64,000 bases of DNA from Prostheceraeus crozeri (GCA_907163375.1 CAJQUW010015620.1:124001-188000), one strand, 5' to 3'; positions 44,131 through 53,231 are shown, counted from the first letter of the stretch. Notes: generated by a model from the sequence alone, not told the origin. Numbers and translations are program-made.

Positions 44131-44215
44131 TCAAACCGAAGGTTCTAGGGCTTCGCGCTTCGCCCGATTTTGCAGATATATTTAGGCTTCGCCTCGAGGG
44201 GGCTTCGCCCCCGAT
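44131..44215 (+). repeat. Hairpin mini-elements, type B, compound copy
   Basis: AAACCGAAGGTTC followed by TAGGGCTTCGCGCTTCGCCC, and after 14 bases AGGCTTCGCCT and GGGGGCTTCGCCCCC, four perfect small hairpins with TTC-type loops. It sits in the gap between the second ATPase and PolB and is the most complex copy of the family. Confidence 0.85.
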
Positions 44216-44328
44216 TAGAATTTTTCCATTATATATATATTTTAGAATTTTTTTTTCTCTAAAAATTAAAACAAAAAATTTTTTTTAAAAAAAAACTAAA
44301 ACACAAATTTTTTCTTTAAAAAAAAAAA

Positions 44329-47300
44329 ATGGAAAAATTTTATTGCAACTTATGTAAAAAAAAGTTGCAAACAAAAAGAAGTTATCAATCTCATCTACAA
44401 AGTAAAATGCATTTACAAAATGTAGAACGAGTTGATGAAGGAAATATATTAAAATTAAATAGTTATAAAAACTATCTAGAAACATTGCCTACTGATATAA
44501 AAGTTAAAAAAATGTTTGATGATTATTCACATTCGGAATATAAAAAATTTTTTAATAGTGAAGATGAAGCCGTAACAGATATAAAATATTTATTTAGCGA
44601 TACTGATGAATTTAACGAAATAGATGAATTTGATGAAGCCGTAACAGATATAAAATATTTATTTAATGAATCGGTTGAATCGGTTGAATATAATGAAACC
44701 GATAAAACTTTTTCTGATATTCTAGCCAACTTTTATAATATATTTAAGAAATCTTTCAAATGTTATATGAATGTAGAAGTACTTTATACAAAAAATGGAC
44801 CTGATGGAATTCCTGAAGAAATAATACAAGGACATTTTACAAATTCACAAGAAATTCATAATGTAAATGATATACAACCCATATTGGAATCGATGATACT
44901 TAAATTAGAAAATTGTATAATTGAAGCCCAGTTACGTGAATCTGGTTGGAGATTTGTTAAAATACTATCTAAGAAAATAGTAATTGATAAATATAAAAAT
45001 AATACTGGTGGTAGTTATGTTCCTTTACCTTTCAGTTCACCTCAATTAATCAACATAAAAAATGAAGATGATTATTGTTTTCTGTGGAGTATTATAGCAC
45101 ATTTACATCCTGCAGAATATCATAAAGAAAGACTAAGTCATTATAATAAAAAAGAATACATAAAGGAATTTGATCTTTCTGATGGCTTAGATGAATTTCC
45201 ATATGATTATAATAGGTTAATAAAGTTTCATAAAAAGAATAAAAATTTAATTGAAGTAAATGTTTTTGAATTAAATGTGAATTATGTTTCTATTGGTAAA
45301 ATTACTCCACTTTACTCAGATTCAAAAAAATTTTATTTGAATAATAAAAATTTATGCCAATCAGAAATAGTATATAATGATAGAGGAAATTACATACATC
45401 ATAATAATTTTTACCAAGGAAATATAATATGTACTGAAAAATTTGAACTTGTTAAAACACTATCACCAATAATGATTAATCATAATAATTATAAAGGACG
45501 TACTGATGATTATAATTACAAATATTCATCTTTATCTTCAGAATACCAACAAAAATTAGAAAATTTAAATAAAAGTTTACAAAAATGTAAAATAGATTAT
45601 CAACAACAAACAAAAATGTTACTACAAGAATATCACCATAAATATCAAAATAAGATAGAAACAATTCAAAAATTAAATGAAGAAAATAATAAAGAATTAA
45701 ATGAAGAAAATAATGAAGAAAATGAAACCAATCAAAAAATAAATGAATCTTTAAAAAAATGTCTACAACAATATAAAGAACAATATGATAAAGAATATAT
45801 TTATCAGCTACAAATATTAAATCAAAATTATTATCAAAATACATTTAATCTTACAAAAGAAATTAATGAAACACATGAAATATATAAAGATGAATTTGTA
45901 AAATTAGAACAGTCAAAACAACCAGCACAAGCGAATATATTATATTATCAGGGTCATTTTATATTGTGTAAAGATGTTTCTATATTTACAAAAACTTCAG
46001 ATAATAAAAATTTTCCTTGTCTTCAATGTATGACAAGTTTTAGAACTTTAGAAGAAATGAATAGACATTTGGAGAATTGTCAACAAAACGAAGCAGTTCA
46101 AAATACTTTTCCAAAAGATGATTATTTAGAATATAATAAATGGTATTTTAAAAATAAGGTACCCTTTACTATTTATTGTGATTTTGAAGCATATAATGTT
46201 AATATGACACAAAATCGAACGGAAAGTTCCAGGGCTTCACCCGATTCTGAAAATTATAATTCTGAAAATTATAATTCTGAAAATTATAATTCTGAAAATT
46301 ATAATTCTGAAAATTATAATTCTGAAAATTATAATTCTGAAAATTATAATTCTGAAAAAAGTGCGCCTGAAAGAAGTGCGCCTGGAAAAAGTTCAACTGA
46401 ACAAAGTAAAGAAAAATATTTATTTGAACAAAAACCATTATGTTGGGGAATGTACATTCATTCGAATTATCCTGAATTATTTAAATCAGAATGTTTACAA
46501 TACTATGGTGAAGACAGTTCAGAAATGTTTACAAAGAAAGTAGAAGAATTACAAGGACGTTTTTCACAATTGCTTGAAACAAATAAACCAATGATACCAT
46601 TAACGGATGAAGAAAGAAAAGAATTTTATGATGAAATAAATTGTTATTACTGTGGAAAAGGTTTTACAAATAAATATAAAACTGGCAGAGGTAGATATAT
46701 TGATAAAGTAAAAGATCATGATCATCTAAATGGATTATATAGAGGTGCAGCACATAATTCTTGTAATCTTAATGCTAACAAATTTAAATATAACTTTGTT
46801 CCTTTATATTTCTATAATGGTTCTAAATATGATTTCCATCTAGTAATGAAAGATTTATTTTTATCTGAAAAATTACAACAACAAAAAATAAATGTACTAT
46901 GTAAACAAGAAGAAGAATATTTTTCAATGCAATTAGGTTGTATTAGAATTTTAGATGCATTTAGATTTTTTACTCCTTATTCATTAGATGTTATGGGAAA
47001 AACTTTGAAACCTGAACAATGTAAAATATTAAATAAATATAATTTAAAACCTTTAAAAGGAATATTTCCGTATGAGTATATAGCCTGCGGCTCACAGTCG
47101 AAGACTGATATAACTGGAGATAAAACCTGTGGTTCACAGTCGAAGACTGATATAACTGGAGATTTTAACTCTGTGAATAAAATTATGGAAGAAGAACAAC
47201 TTCCTCCAATAAATAAATTTAAATCAACATTAAAACAATCACAATTATCTGACGAAGACTATGCAGAAGCTGAAAAGAATTGGAGAGAGTTAAATTGTAA

Positions 47301-48966
47301 AACAATGTATGATTATACAATGAAATATCTACAGATAGATGTATTAATACTAGCTGATCTTTTTGAAAACTTTCGTGATATGTGTTTAGAATATTACGGA
47401 ATAGATCCATGTTATTGTTATTCTACACCAGGTTTAACATGGTTAGCAGGATTAAAACATACTGGTGTTAAACTTAAACATTATAAAGAAAATACATATG
47501 ATAAATTAATATTTTTTGAATCTGGAATTAGAGGTGGAGTTTCATCCGTTTTAGGTAATAGATATGTTAAATGTTATAATAAGAAAGTAAATCCACAAGA
47601 ATATGGAATAATGAAACCTTTATCTCCAGAAGAAAAAGAAAAAATATTAGAAATTTTTCGAACGAAACGAGAAGGAGTAGAACGTGAAAATGCAATTGAT
47701 GAATTCATGAGAGAAAACTATTTATTATATTATGATTTTAATAGCTTATATTCTTCTTGCATGATACAAGAATTACCAACAGGTGAAATGACATGGTGTA
47801 ATAATCGAACCGAAGGTTCTAGGGCTTCGCCCGATCTAGATTATCAAAGAACATATGATGGTGAAAATAATTTTGGTTATGTATATGAAGTTGATTTAGT
47901 ATATCCTGATTATATAAAAGAAGCAACAAAATATTATCCTTTCTGTCCAGAAAACAAAATTCCCAATATAGAAGATTTTTCAGATTATCAAAAATCTATA
48001 ATTCCGAAAAAATACGGACCAACAAAAAAACTTATGTTAACACAAGGTAATAAAGGAAAGTATGTTGTTGAAGGAAGAATGCTAGATTGGTATTTAAATC
48101 ATGGCATGATTCTCACCAAAATACATCGAAAACTAGAGTATAGAAAATCTAAATGGTTAAAAAATTATATAGAGTTCAATATTGAAAAACGTAAAATAGC
48201 TAAAAGAAATAAAGATGATTTTGGAAACGTTTTCTTCAAATTAATGAATAATGCATTTTATGGTAAGACTTTAGAAAATGTACGTAATAGACAAAATATT
48301 GAAATAGTTTATGATAGAGATAGATTTCAAAATTTAACAAGGAAACCTACATATAAAAGAACTACTAGATTCAGTGATGAACTTTGTGCTGTTCATCTAA
48401 GAAGAAGCATTGTAAAACATGATAAGTTTAATTTCATTGGTTTCACTATATTAGAATTAGCTAAACTATTTATGTATAGTTTTATATATGATTATTTAGC
48501 ACCTGCTTATGGCAAAAACTATAAATTACACTTTACAGATACCGATTCTATTTTCTTAGAATTAACAGTACCATATGGTTCTTCACTTGATAAAGAAATT
48601 AATAAAATAAAAGATATTATTCATCCTTCTGATTTATGTAAAGTAAAAGATGAATTAGAAGGAAATGAAGATTTCATAACAGAAGCTATATTTTTAAAAT
48701 CTAAATGTTACTGTTATGATACAACTAATAATATTAAAACACATAAAACATTAAAAGGAATTTCAAAGGCATCAGTGGCTAATCAAATAACATTTCAAGA
48801 TTATAAAAATGCATTATTTAATAATGAAATAAAAACGGCATGTAATTATAGACTTAATTCAAAGAAACATAAAATGTATTTAAAAGAAGAACATAAATTA
48901 GCATTAGATCCATTTGATGATAAAAGAAAAATTTTACCTGATGGAATAACTACTTTACCTTTTTAA
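44329..48966 (+). CDS. POLB: Protein-primed family B DNA polymerase with HNH nuclease domain
   Basis: 1545 residues. N-terminal C2H2 finger (FYCNLCKKKLQ...H), an N-terminal pPolB domain (SGWRFVKILSKKIVI, then YCFLWSIIAHLHP), a Gln/Asn-rich coiled region and a CLQCMTSF...H finger. Exo I is IYCDFEAYN (Asp618). Inserted after it is an endonuclease VII-like HNH domain (YYCGKGF, KDHDHLNGLYRGAAHNSCNL, near 780-815). Exo II is YNGSKYDFH and Exo III YLQIDVLILADL. Palm motifs: A YYDFNSLYSS (Asp1136), B KLMNNAFYGKTL, C FTDTDSIFLE (Asp1404, Asp1406). All catalytic residues are present. It replicates the element from a protein primer at the TIR ends. Oddities: seven SENYN repeats, a duplicated GSQSKTDITGD block, and two in-frame hairpin mini-elements. 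Confidence 0.96.
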   Translation: MEKFYCNLCKKKLQTKRSYQSHLQSKMHLQNVERVDEGNILKLNSYKNYLETLPTDIKVKKMFDDYSHSEYKKFFNSEDEAVTDIKYLFSDTDEFNEIDEFDEAVTDIKYLFNESVESVEYNETDKTFSDILANFYNIFKKSFKCYMNVEVLYTKNGPDGIPEEIIQGHFTNSQEIHNVNDIQPILESMILKLENCIIEAQLRESGWRFVKILSKKIVIDKYKNNTGGSYVPLPFSSPQLINIKNEDDYCFLWSIIAHLHPAEYHKERLSHYNKKEYIKEFDLSDGLDEFPYDYNRLIKFHKKNKNLIEVNVFELNVNYVSIGKITPLYSDSKKFYLNNKNLCQSEIVYNDRGNYIHHNNFYQGNIICTEKFELVKTLSPIMINHNNYKGRTDDYNYKYSSLSSEYQQKLENLNKSLQKCKIDYQQQTKMLLQEYHHKYQNKIETIQKLNEENNKELNEENNEENETNQKINESLKKCLQQYKEQYDKEYIYQLQILNQNYYQNTFNLTKEINETHEIYKDEFVKLEQSKQPAQANILYYQGHFILCKDVSIFTKTSDNKNFPCLQCMTSFRTLEEMNRHLENCQQNEAVQNTFPKDDYLEYNKWYFKNKVPFTIYCDFEAYNVNMTQNRTESSRASPDSENYNSENYNSENYNSENYNSENYNSENYNSENYNSEKSAPERSAPGKSSTEQSKEKYLFEQKPLCWGMYIHSNYPELFKSECLQYYGEDSSEMFTKKVEELQGRFSQLLETNKPMIPLTDEERKEFYDEINCYYCGKGFTNKYKTGRGRYIDKVKDHDHLNGLYRGAAHNSCNLNANKFKYNFVPLYFYNGSKYDFHLVMKDLFLSEKLQQQKINVLCKQEEEYFSMQLGCIRILDAFRFFTPYSLDVMGKTLKPEQCKILNKYNLKPLKGIFPYEYIACGSQSKTDITGDKTCGSQSKTDITGDFNSVNKIMEEEQLPPINKFKSTLKQSQLSDEDYAEAEKNWRELNCKTMYDYTMKYLQIDVLILADLFENFRDMCLEYYGIDPCYCYSTPGLTWLAGLKHTGVKLKHYKENTYDKLIFFESGIRGGVSSVLGNRYVKCYNKKVNPQEYGIMKPLSPEEKEKILEIFRTKREGVERENAIDEFMRENYLLYYDFNSLYSSCMIQELPTGEMTWCNNRTEGSRASPDLDYQRTYDGENNFGYVYEVDLVYPDYIKEATKYYPFCPENKIPNIEDFSDYQKSIIPKKYGPTKKLMLTQGNKGKYVVEGRMLDWYLNHGMILTKIHRKLEYRKSKWLKNYIEFNIEKRKIAKRNKDDFGNVFFKLMNNAFYGKTLENVRNRQNIEIVYDRDRFQNLTRKPTYKRTTRFSDELCAVHLRRSIVKHDKFNFIGFTILELAKLFMYSFIYDYLAPAYGKNYKLHFTDTDSIFLELTVPYGSSLDKEINKIKDIIHPSDLCKVKDELEGNEDFITEAIFLKSKCYCYDTTNNIKTHKTLKGISKASVANQITFQDYKNALFNNEIKTACNYRLNSKKHKMYLKEEHKLALDPFDDKRKILPDGITTLPF
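46214..46246 (+). repeat. Hairpin mini-element, type B, in frame inside PolB
   Basis: Encodes NRTESSRASPD immediately before the SENYN repeats, in the linker after Exo I. The hairpins are partly decayed (GAACGGAAAGTTC, GGGCTTCACCC), suggesting an older insertion than the copy at 47804. Confidence 0.85.
46247..46350 (+). repeat. 15-bp tandem repeat within PolB (SENYN x7)
   Basis: TCTGAAAATTATAAT repeated seven times with no variation, adding 35 residues to the surface linker between Exo I and the HNH domain. Confidence 0.95.
47804..47836 (+). repeat. Hairpin mini-element, type B, in frame inside PolB palm
   Basis: GAACCGAAGGTTC and GGGCTTCGCCC, both perfect hairpins, encode NRTEGSRASPD between motif A (LYSS...LPTGEM) and the next conserved block (FGYVYEVDL). 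The reading phase is the same as in the copy at 46214. Confidence 0.9.
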
Positions 48967-49051
48967 TTTTCTAATTTCTATTTTCTAAATATAACAATAT
49001 AACAATATAAAATATTATAAAAATAAAATATTATAAAATTATCATATAAAA

Positions 49052-49888
49052 ATGGATAAAGTTAGAGCTGATAATTTTAAAAGAATAAAACAATTAGACG
49101 AATTAATAAAACAAAGAAATATTATGAAAGAAAATCATCTTCAACATAGAATGACAAAAGCTGGTATTCAATCTGATATGTTTGATAAATTAAAAATAAC
49201 TGAAGAAGTAAAAACTGATTATGAAAAAACTGTCGAACCATTTAAAACTCTTGAAAAGGAACTTAATGAAAAACGTGTTGATATAGCGGATCCTGTACTT
49301 AAAACACTATTAGATGACTATGGTTTATTAGAGGCAAACATAGATAAAAAATTACCAAAATCTATGTTATTCGAACATTCTACTTTCTTTTTAGATAAAA
49401 AATTATTTGCAAGATTTTATCTTGGTGGTAAAGAAATATTTCCACAACCTTTACGAGGATTAATTTTTACTCCAGATAAAAAACCTATTAGTTTAGATAG
49501 AAATTTTGTTGATCTTTTAAGAGGAGCAGATTTAAAAAATTATGCTGTAGAAGATCTAATAAAATATAAAACTATATTAGATAGAGTTGGCACAATAAAA
49601 ACTCTTAGACGTTATAAACAATTAGAAAATTTATTATCAACGGGAGTTAAAGTAGGGAAAGGTTTATCTGAAAAACAGAAAACAAAAAAACAGAAAACAG
49701 AAACAACCATATTTTTACCAGATGATCCACAAGAATTACTAAATAGATTAAATATTTTAATATCTGCAATAAAAGAAGGACATAATTCTAGTTTCAATGA
49801 AATTCATGCTATATTGAAAAGACTGTTAGAAAAGAAAATTCTAAATGAAGAGGATTATAAAAGTGTAGCTAAAATATGTTGTTTCTAA
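49052..49888 (+). CDS. Conserved Polinton protein (PX-like), function unknown
   Basis: 278 residues from MDKVRADNFKRIKQL. Lys/Glu-rich helical N-terminus, a central DDYGLLEANIDKKLPKSMLF and LARFYLGGKEIFPQPLRGL region, and a C-terminus DPQELLNRLNILISAIKEGH followed by NEIHAILKRLLEKKIL. That last pattern is a recurring one at the end of a Polinton gene of unknown function next to the minor capsid gene. It lies between PolB and the minor capsid gene, same strand. A truncated inverted copy of its first 35 codons is at 39899-40189. A virion or assembly role is inferred from position only. Confidence 0.7.
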   Translation: MDKVRADNFKRIKQLDELIKQRNIMKENHLQHRMTKAGIQSDMFDKLKITEEVKTDYEKTVEPFKTLEKELNEKRVDIADPVLKTLLDDYGLLEANIDKKLPKSMLFEHSTFFLDKKLFARFYLGGKEIFPQPLRGLIFTPDKKPISLDRNFVDLLRGADLKNYAVEDLIKYKTILDRVGTIKTLRRYKQLENLLSTGVKVGKGLSEKQKTKKQKTETTIFLPDDPQELLNRLNILISAIKEGHNSSFNEIHAILKRLLEKKILNEEDYKSVAKICCF

Positions 49889-49985
49889 TTTTTATCTATG
49901 ATTTTTATCTATGATTTTTATCTATGATTTTTATCTATGATTTTTATCTATGATTTTTATCTACGATTTTTATCTATAATATTTA
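49889..49985. repeat. 13-bp tandem repeat (TTTTTATCTATGA)
   Basis: Seven to eight copies of TTTTTATCTATGA fill the gap between the PX-like and minor capsid genes. Confidence 0.9.
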
Positions 49986-50006
49986 TTTAATTTTTTTAGT
50001 TTAAAA

Positions 50007-50795
50007 ATGTGTTCAGCAGATTTAGACAAAATTAATAATCATTTACAAAATTTAACAGAGATTTTGGGTTCATCAAAATTTAGTACGACGTTAAAAATTA
50101 TAACAACTACTTCATCACACACTTGTAATTTAGAACCCATTCTACATTTGGAACAAAATAAAAATTATCAAATTGCATTGACTAGTTTCTCTACATTTAA
50201 CACTATTCAAAATGTTATAAAAGATGTGAATGATCAATTTAGATATTCTACTGATAAAGGCAAAACATGGAAAATATTAACTTTTCTTCCTGGTTCTTAC
50301 GAAGTTGAAACAATATCAAATGAAATTAAGAGACATTTAGGTATACCATTTAAAGATAAGAAACAATTACATTTTGCAGTTGAACCGGCAGTTAATAAAT
50401 TTTCTCTTACTTTAGACGAAAATCATCAAGTTGATTTTAATCATGATAGATCATTGTCAAAGCTATTAGGATTTAATAAACAAACCTATAGTCAAGGTTA
50501 TCATTTAGGTGAGAAGATTCCAAAAATAACTGAAATAAATTCAATTGTTGTACATTGTGACATTATTGAAGGAGGTTATATAAATGGTAAATTATCAAAT
50601 TTAATATTCAGTTTTCCAGCTTTTACTGTACCCATTGGTTATAGATTAAATGTAATTCCACAAACATTAATATATTTCCCTATTACAAGAAAAACTATTA
50701 ACAACATTAACATTAGAATCACTGATGAAAAAGGACAAGAAATAAATTTTGGAGGTGAAGAGATTATGATAGATCTTTTGGTACGGGAGGTATAA
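50007..50795 (+). CDS. mCP: Polinton minor capsid protein (single jelly-roll, penton-like)
   Basis: 262 residues. The N-terminal block HTCNLEPILHLEQNKNYQIA with LTSFSTFNTIQNV, then FRYSTDKGKTWKILTFLPGS followed by YEVETISNEIKRHL, is the typical start of Polinton minor capsid proteins. C-terminal beta-rich INNINIRITDEKGQEINFGG. It would occupy the capsid vertices. It is flanked by the PX-like gene and the packaging ATPase in the same orientation, a common Polinton order. Its last codons and stop fall in a tandem GAGGTATAAACTCCCGTTC repeat (about 50787-50840) that extends past the stop. Confidence 0.9.
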   Translation: MCSADLDKINNHLQNLTEILGSSKFSTTLKIITTTSSHTCNLEPILHLEQNKNYQIALTSFSTFNTIQNVIKDVNDQFRYSTDKGKTWKILTFLPGSYEVETISNEIKRHLGIPFKDKKQLHFAVEPAVNKFSLTLDENHQVDFNHDRSLSKLLGFNKQTYSQGYHLGEKIPKITEINSIVVHCDIIEGGYINGKLSNLIFSFPAFTVPIGYRLNVIPQTLIYFPITRKTINNINIRITDEKGQEINFGGEEIMIDLLVREV

Positions 50796-50930
50796 ACTCC
50801 CGTTCGAGAGGTATAAACTCCCGTTCGAGAGGTATAAACTTTTACGCTACAATAGAGAAGTTTAATTTTTTTTATCATTTTCATTATTAATCTTATTAAT
50901 CTTATTAATCTTATTAATCTTATTATTAGA
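50787..50930. repeat. Tandem hairpin repeat at the minor capsid 3' end
   Basis: GGGAGGTATAAACTCCCGTT and two further copies (GAGAGGTATAAACTCCCG-like), each able to fold GGGAG/CTCCC, then (TCTTATTAA)n at 50885-50925. It may act in transcript 3' ends, but this is unproven. Confidence 0.75.
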
Positions 50931-50997
50931 AACAAAAAATAAACTTAAATTAAAATTTTATTTTTATTTTTTTGTTTCTAAAAACACTAATTCAATA

Positions 50998-51804
50998 ATG
51001 GATGAATTTATTACTTTAAAAATGAATGAAATGTCTTTAAATAAAAAAAAACTTAAATTTAATCATCATCCAAATTTATCTAATAAAGTTTTAGCAGTTA
51101 TTTGCGGAAGATCAGGATGTGGAAAAACATATCTATTATTTAAAATTTTAACGACTCCAAATTTTTTGGATTATAACAATCTTATAATTTATACAACAAC
51201 GGCAGAACAACCCGTCTATCAATTTTTAAAATATGGATTTGAAAATAATCTTACAAAAACAGCAATTGCTTCTCTATTCGAAGAATACGAAAAATCTGAA
51301 TATGAAGAAGAAATAAATTTGTGGTGTGAAGAAGCAGCAAAAAATAAACAATTAGTTGAATCCAATAAAAATAAGCATATAAAGATACAACTAATAGATG
51401 ATAGTGGTAATATGCAAGATCCTAGTAAACTAGATAAAACAATGAAACATTGTGTAATTTTTGATGATTGTGTTAATGACAGAAATCAGTCAGTTCAAAG
51501 AAATTATTTCACAAGAGGTAGACATAATAACTGTAGTGTATTTTATTTAACACAAAGTATGTATTCATTAGACGGAAGTGTTATTAGAAAGAATGCAAAT
51601 ATATTTATACTATTTGAAATAAATGCAAGAAACTTAAGTGATTTGTTAAGAGATTTATGTATAAGAGATAAAGATGAATTTAAACAATCGTGTAATAATG
51701 CTTGGGCAAAAGATTATGGATTCATTACAATTAATATTGATAAAAAATTCATGATAGAGTTATCGAAGATTTGTTTACTGAGTAATAAAAAATATACAAC
51801 ATAG
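50998..51804 (+). CDS. ATP: Polinton genome-packaging ATPase (A32/FtsK-HerA type)
   Basis: 268 residues. Walker A CGRSGCGKTYLLFKI (GRSGCGKT 37-44), Walker B HCVIFDDCVND (152-157), then YFTRGRHNNCSVFYLTQSMY with the GRH arginine and the LTQS sensor at 184-187. C-terminal LRDLCIRDKDEFKQSCNNAW and GFITINID are typical of the family. It pumps the genome into preformed capsids. Complete and intact, transcribed with the minor capsid gene. A GAATTT-rich gap of 180 bp follows, containing five copies of CGTTTAAAATTTTCT at about 51917-51980. Confidence 0.95.
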   Translation: MDEFITLKMNEMSLNKKKLKFNHHPNLSNKVLAVICGRSGCGKTYLLFKILTTPNFLDYNNLIIYTTTAEQPVYQFLKYGFENNLTKTAIASLFEEYEKSEYEEEINLWCEEAAKNKQLVESNKNKHIKIQLIDDSGNMQDPSKLDKTMKHCVIFDDCVNDRNQSVQRNYFTRGRHNNCSVFYLTQSMYSLDGSVIRKNANIFILFEINARNLSDLLRDLCIRDKDEFKQSCNNAWAKDYGFITINIDKKFMIELSKICLLSNKKYTT

Positions 51805-51984
51805 TGGTATAATATTTTTTTTAAAATATAATATTTGAATTTTGTGGTAACATTGGAATACAACAAAAACATTTTACTGAACAAATTACTTTTTTATTGC
51901 TTTGTTGTCTGACATCTTTTCGTTTAAAATTTTCTCGTTTAAAATTTTCTCGTTTAAAATTTTCTCGTTTAAAATTTTCTCGTA

Positions 51985-52647
51985 TTAAGTTTTGTTTAAT
52001 AAAGTTTTGTCTAATAAAGTTTTTAGCTCTTCTAAAAAAATTTTATCATCACTAAAAGTTTTACCATCCTTTTTATTTTTATCATCAACTTTTTCTGTCT
52101 GTGATTGAAATGATATTTGATTTACTTCATTAGCTATTTGATCAAATTTTTCAATCTCATCTAACGTAATAACATTATCATCACATACTCTTTGAAAGTA
52201 GTAATGTAGTTTATCATATACTTCTTTAATATGTAAATGCTTAGTTTTTAATGATTTTCGTTTCTTAGTTATTAAAGATTTTTCTAACATTGTAGCAAGT
52301 GAAGTTGCAAAAACACCCGTACCTGTTAAAGCTGTAGCAACTACTGGAATTACTAAAACACCTGAAGATATAACATTTGTTAAAGCACCTAAACTTATTG
52401 TTAAGAATATGCCAATTCCTTGTGTTACATTCTTAACTTTACTCCATCTCTTTCTTAATTTTTTATAATGCTCTAATCTTAATAATAATTGAGATTCCTT
52501 ATCTTTCATATACCTTACTCTATCTTTGTGTTTTTCAATATTTAATTCACTTATTTTTAATTGAGATAACGAAGGATATATTCTTAAGGTTCCTTCCATT
52601 TTTGTTTCATCCATTTCTGAAGTTCCTTCCACTTTTGTTTCTTCCAT
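51985..52647 (-). CDS. TM-hairpin protein at the right end of the Polinton
   Basis: 220 residues from MEETKVEGTSEMDETK. An upstream in-frame Met at 52704 comes from a hairpin mini-element that is absent from the left TIR copy, so the downstream start is preferred. A helical charged N-terminus (YMKDKESQLLLRLEHYKKL) leads to a hydrophobic hairpin of about 45 residues (IGIFLTISLGALTNVI, VLVIPVVATALTGTGVFATS), then a coiled C-terminus. It looks like a membrane protein, possibly envelope or lytic. No family recognised. Its 5' end is inside the TIR, so a shortened copy exists at 34450. Confidence 0.7.
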   Translation of the reverse strand: MEETKVEGTSEMDETKMEGTLRIYPSLSQLKISELNIEKHKDRVRYMKDKESQLLLRLEHYKKLRKRWSKVKNVTQGIGIFLTISLGALTNVISSGVLVIPVVATALTGTGVFATSLATMLEKSLITKKRKSLKTKHLHIKEVYDKLHYYFQRVCDDNVITLDEIEKFDQIANEVNQISFQSQTEKVDDKNKKDGKTFSDDKIFLEELKTLLDKTLLNKT

Positions 52648-52666
52648 TTTTAAAGAAATATTTTTA

Positions 52667-52704
52667 ACGGCGAAGCCCTGGAAGACATCTCCGATGTCCC
52701 GCAA
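52667..52704 (-). repeat. Hairpin mini-element, type A, filled site in right TIR
   Basis: The 38-bp insert reads, on the minus strand, TTGCGGGACATCGGAGATGT then CTTCCAGGGCTTCGCCGT. The left TIR at 34431 reads CATGTGAC directly followed by TAAAAATATTTC, the same flanks without the insert. GACATC/GATGTC can pair. This short form lacks the GTTCATGGGTCAACG loop of the copies at 37521 and 39938. Confidence 0.92.
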
Positions 52705-52900
52705 GTCACATGATATATTTTAAAAACCTGAAAGATGGATAAAATTCATGAATTTGAAATTCTCAACTTTTATAATTTTTAGTGTCCTAGAACGGTCATG
52801 ATTTTGGCGGGGGTAAAAATTGTAATTCTCAAATTTTAAGATTCTTAACTTTTATGATTTTCGGTGTCCTGGAACGGTCATGATTTTGGCGGGGGTGAAA

Positions 52901-52932
52901 ATCGAACCGAAGGTTCTAGGGCTTCGCCCGAT
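52901..52932 (+). repeat. Hairpin mini-element, type B (right TIR copy)
   Basis: ATCGAACCGAAGGTTCTAGG followed by GCTTCGCCCGAT. Same as 34106-34137 in the left TIR, so it predates TIR divergence. Confidence 0.85.
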
Positions 52933-53231
52933 TGTAATTCTCAAATTTGAGATTTTGAAAAATTTGAAAATTGGGTACTTTTAAAAACGACATAAATTCA
53001 TGAATTTAGACCCTTTTTCAGGTTTTTAAGACCTAAATTCATGAATTTATGTCGTTTTTAAAGATACAATTTTTTTGAAAAATGGTACTTTTTGAATGGA
53101 CTAAATTCATGAATTTAGGTCTTAAAAACCTGAAAAAGGGACTAAATTCATAAATTTATGTCGTTTTTAAAAGTACTAATTTTTTTGATTTTATGGTGTC
53201 CTGGAACGGTCTTTTGACCATTACTAGTTTT

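Larger units (their letters stand above)
33813..53225. mobile_element. Complete Polinton/Maverick, 19,413 bp
   Basis: The element starts AGTAATGGTCAAAAGACCG and ends with its exact complement CGGTCTTTTGACCATTACT. It is flanked by perfect 6-bp duplications AGTTTT (33807-33812, 53226-53231). AG...CT ends, 6-bp duplication, long TIRs and a 15-20-kb size are Polinton hallmarks. It encodes integrase, protein-primed PolB, adenain protease, packaging ATPase, and double- and single-jelly-roll capsid proteins. These are also the core genes of adintovirus-like viruses, so virion production is plausible. Genes in the left half run mainly leftwards and those in the right half rightwards. All main genes are open except the second ATPase, which has one frameshift. 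The insertion is therefore recent. Confidence 0.98.
52452..53225. repeat. Polinton right terminal inverted repeat
   Basis: Complement of 33813-34595. It ends at CCATTACT followed by the target duplication. The repeats are almost identical in the outer 430 bp. Inside they differ by a 38-bp hairpin insertion (52667-52704), an extra module in the left copy, and a deletion in the left copy of the gene segment. Confidence 0.93.

Noticed and set aside
46199-46438. Minus-strand FQNYN repeat frame
   Set aside because: Antisense shadow of the SENYN repeat in PolB.
52648-52704. Upstream start of the TM-hairpin gene
   Set aside because: Those 19 codons include the 38-bp mini-element absent from the left TIR, so they are a recent addition, probably untranslated leader.
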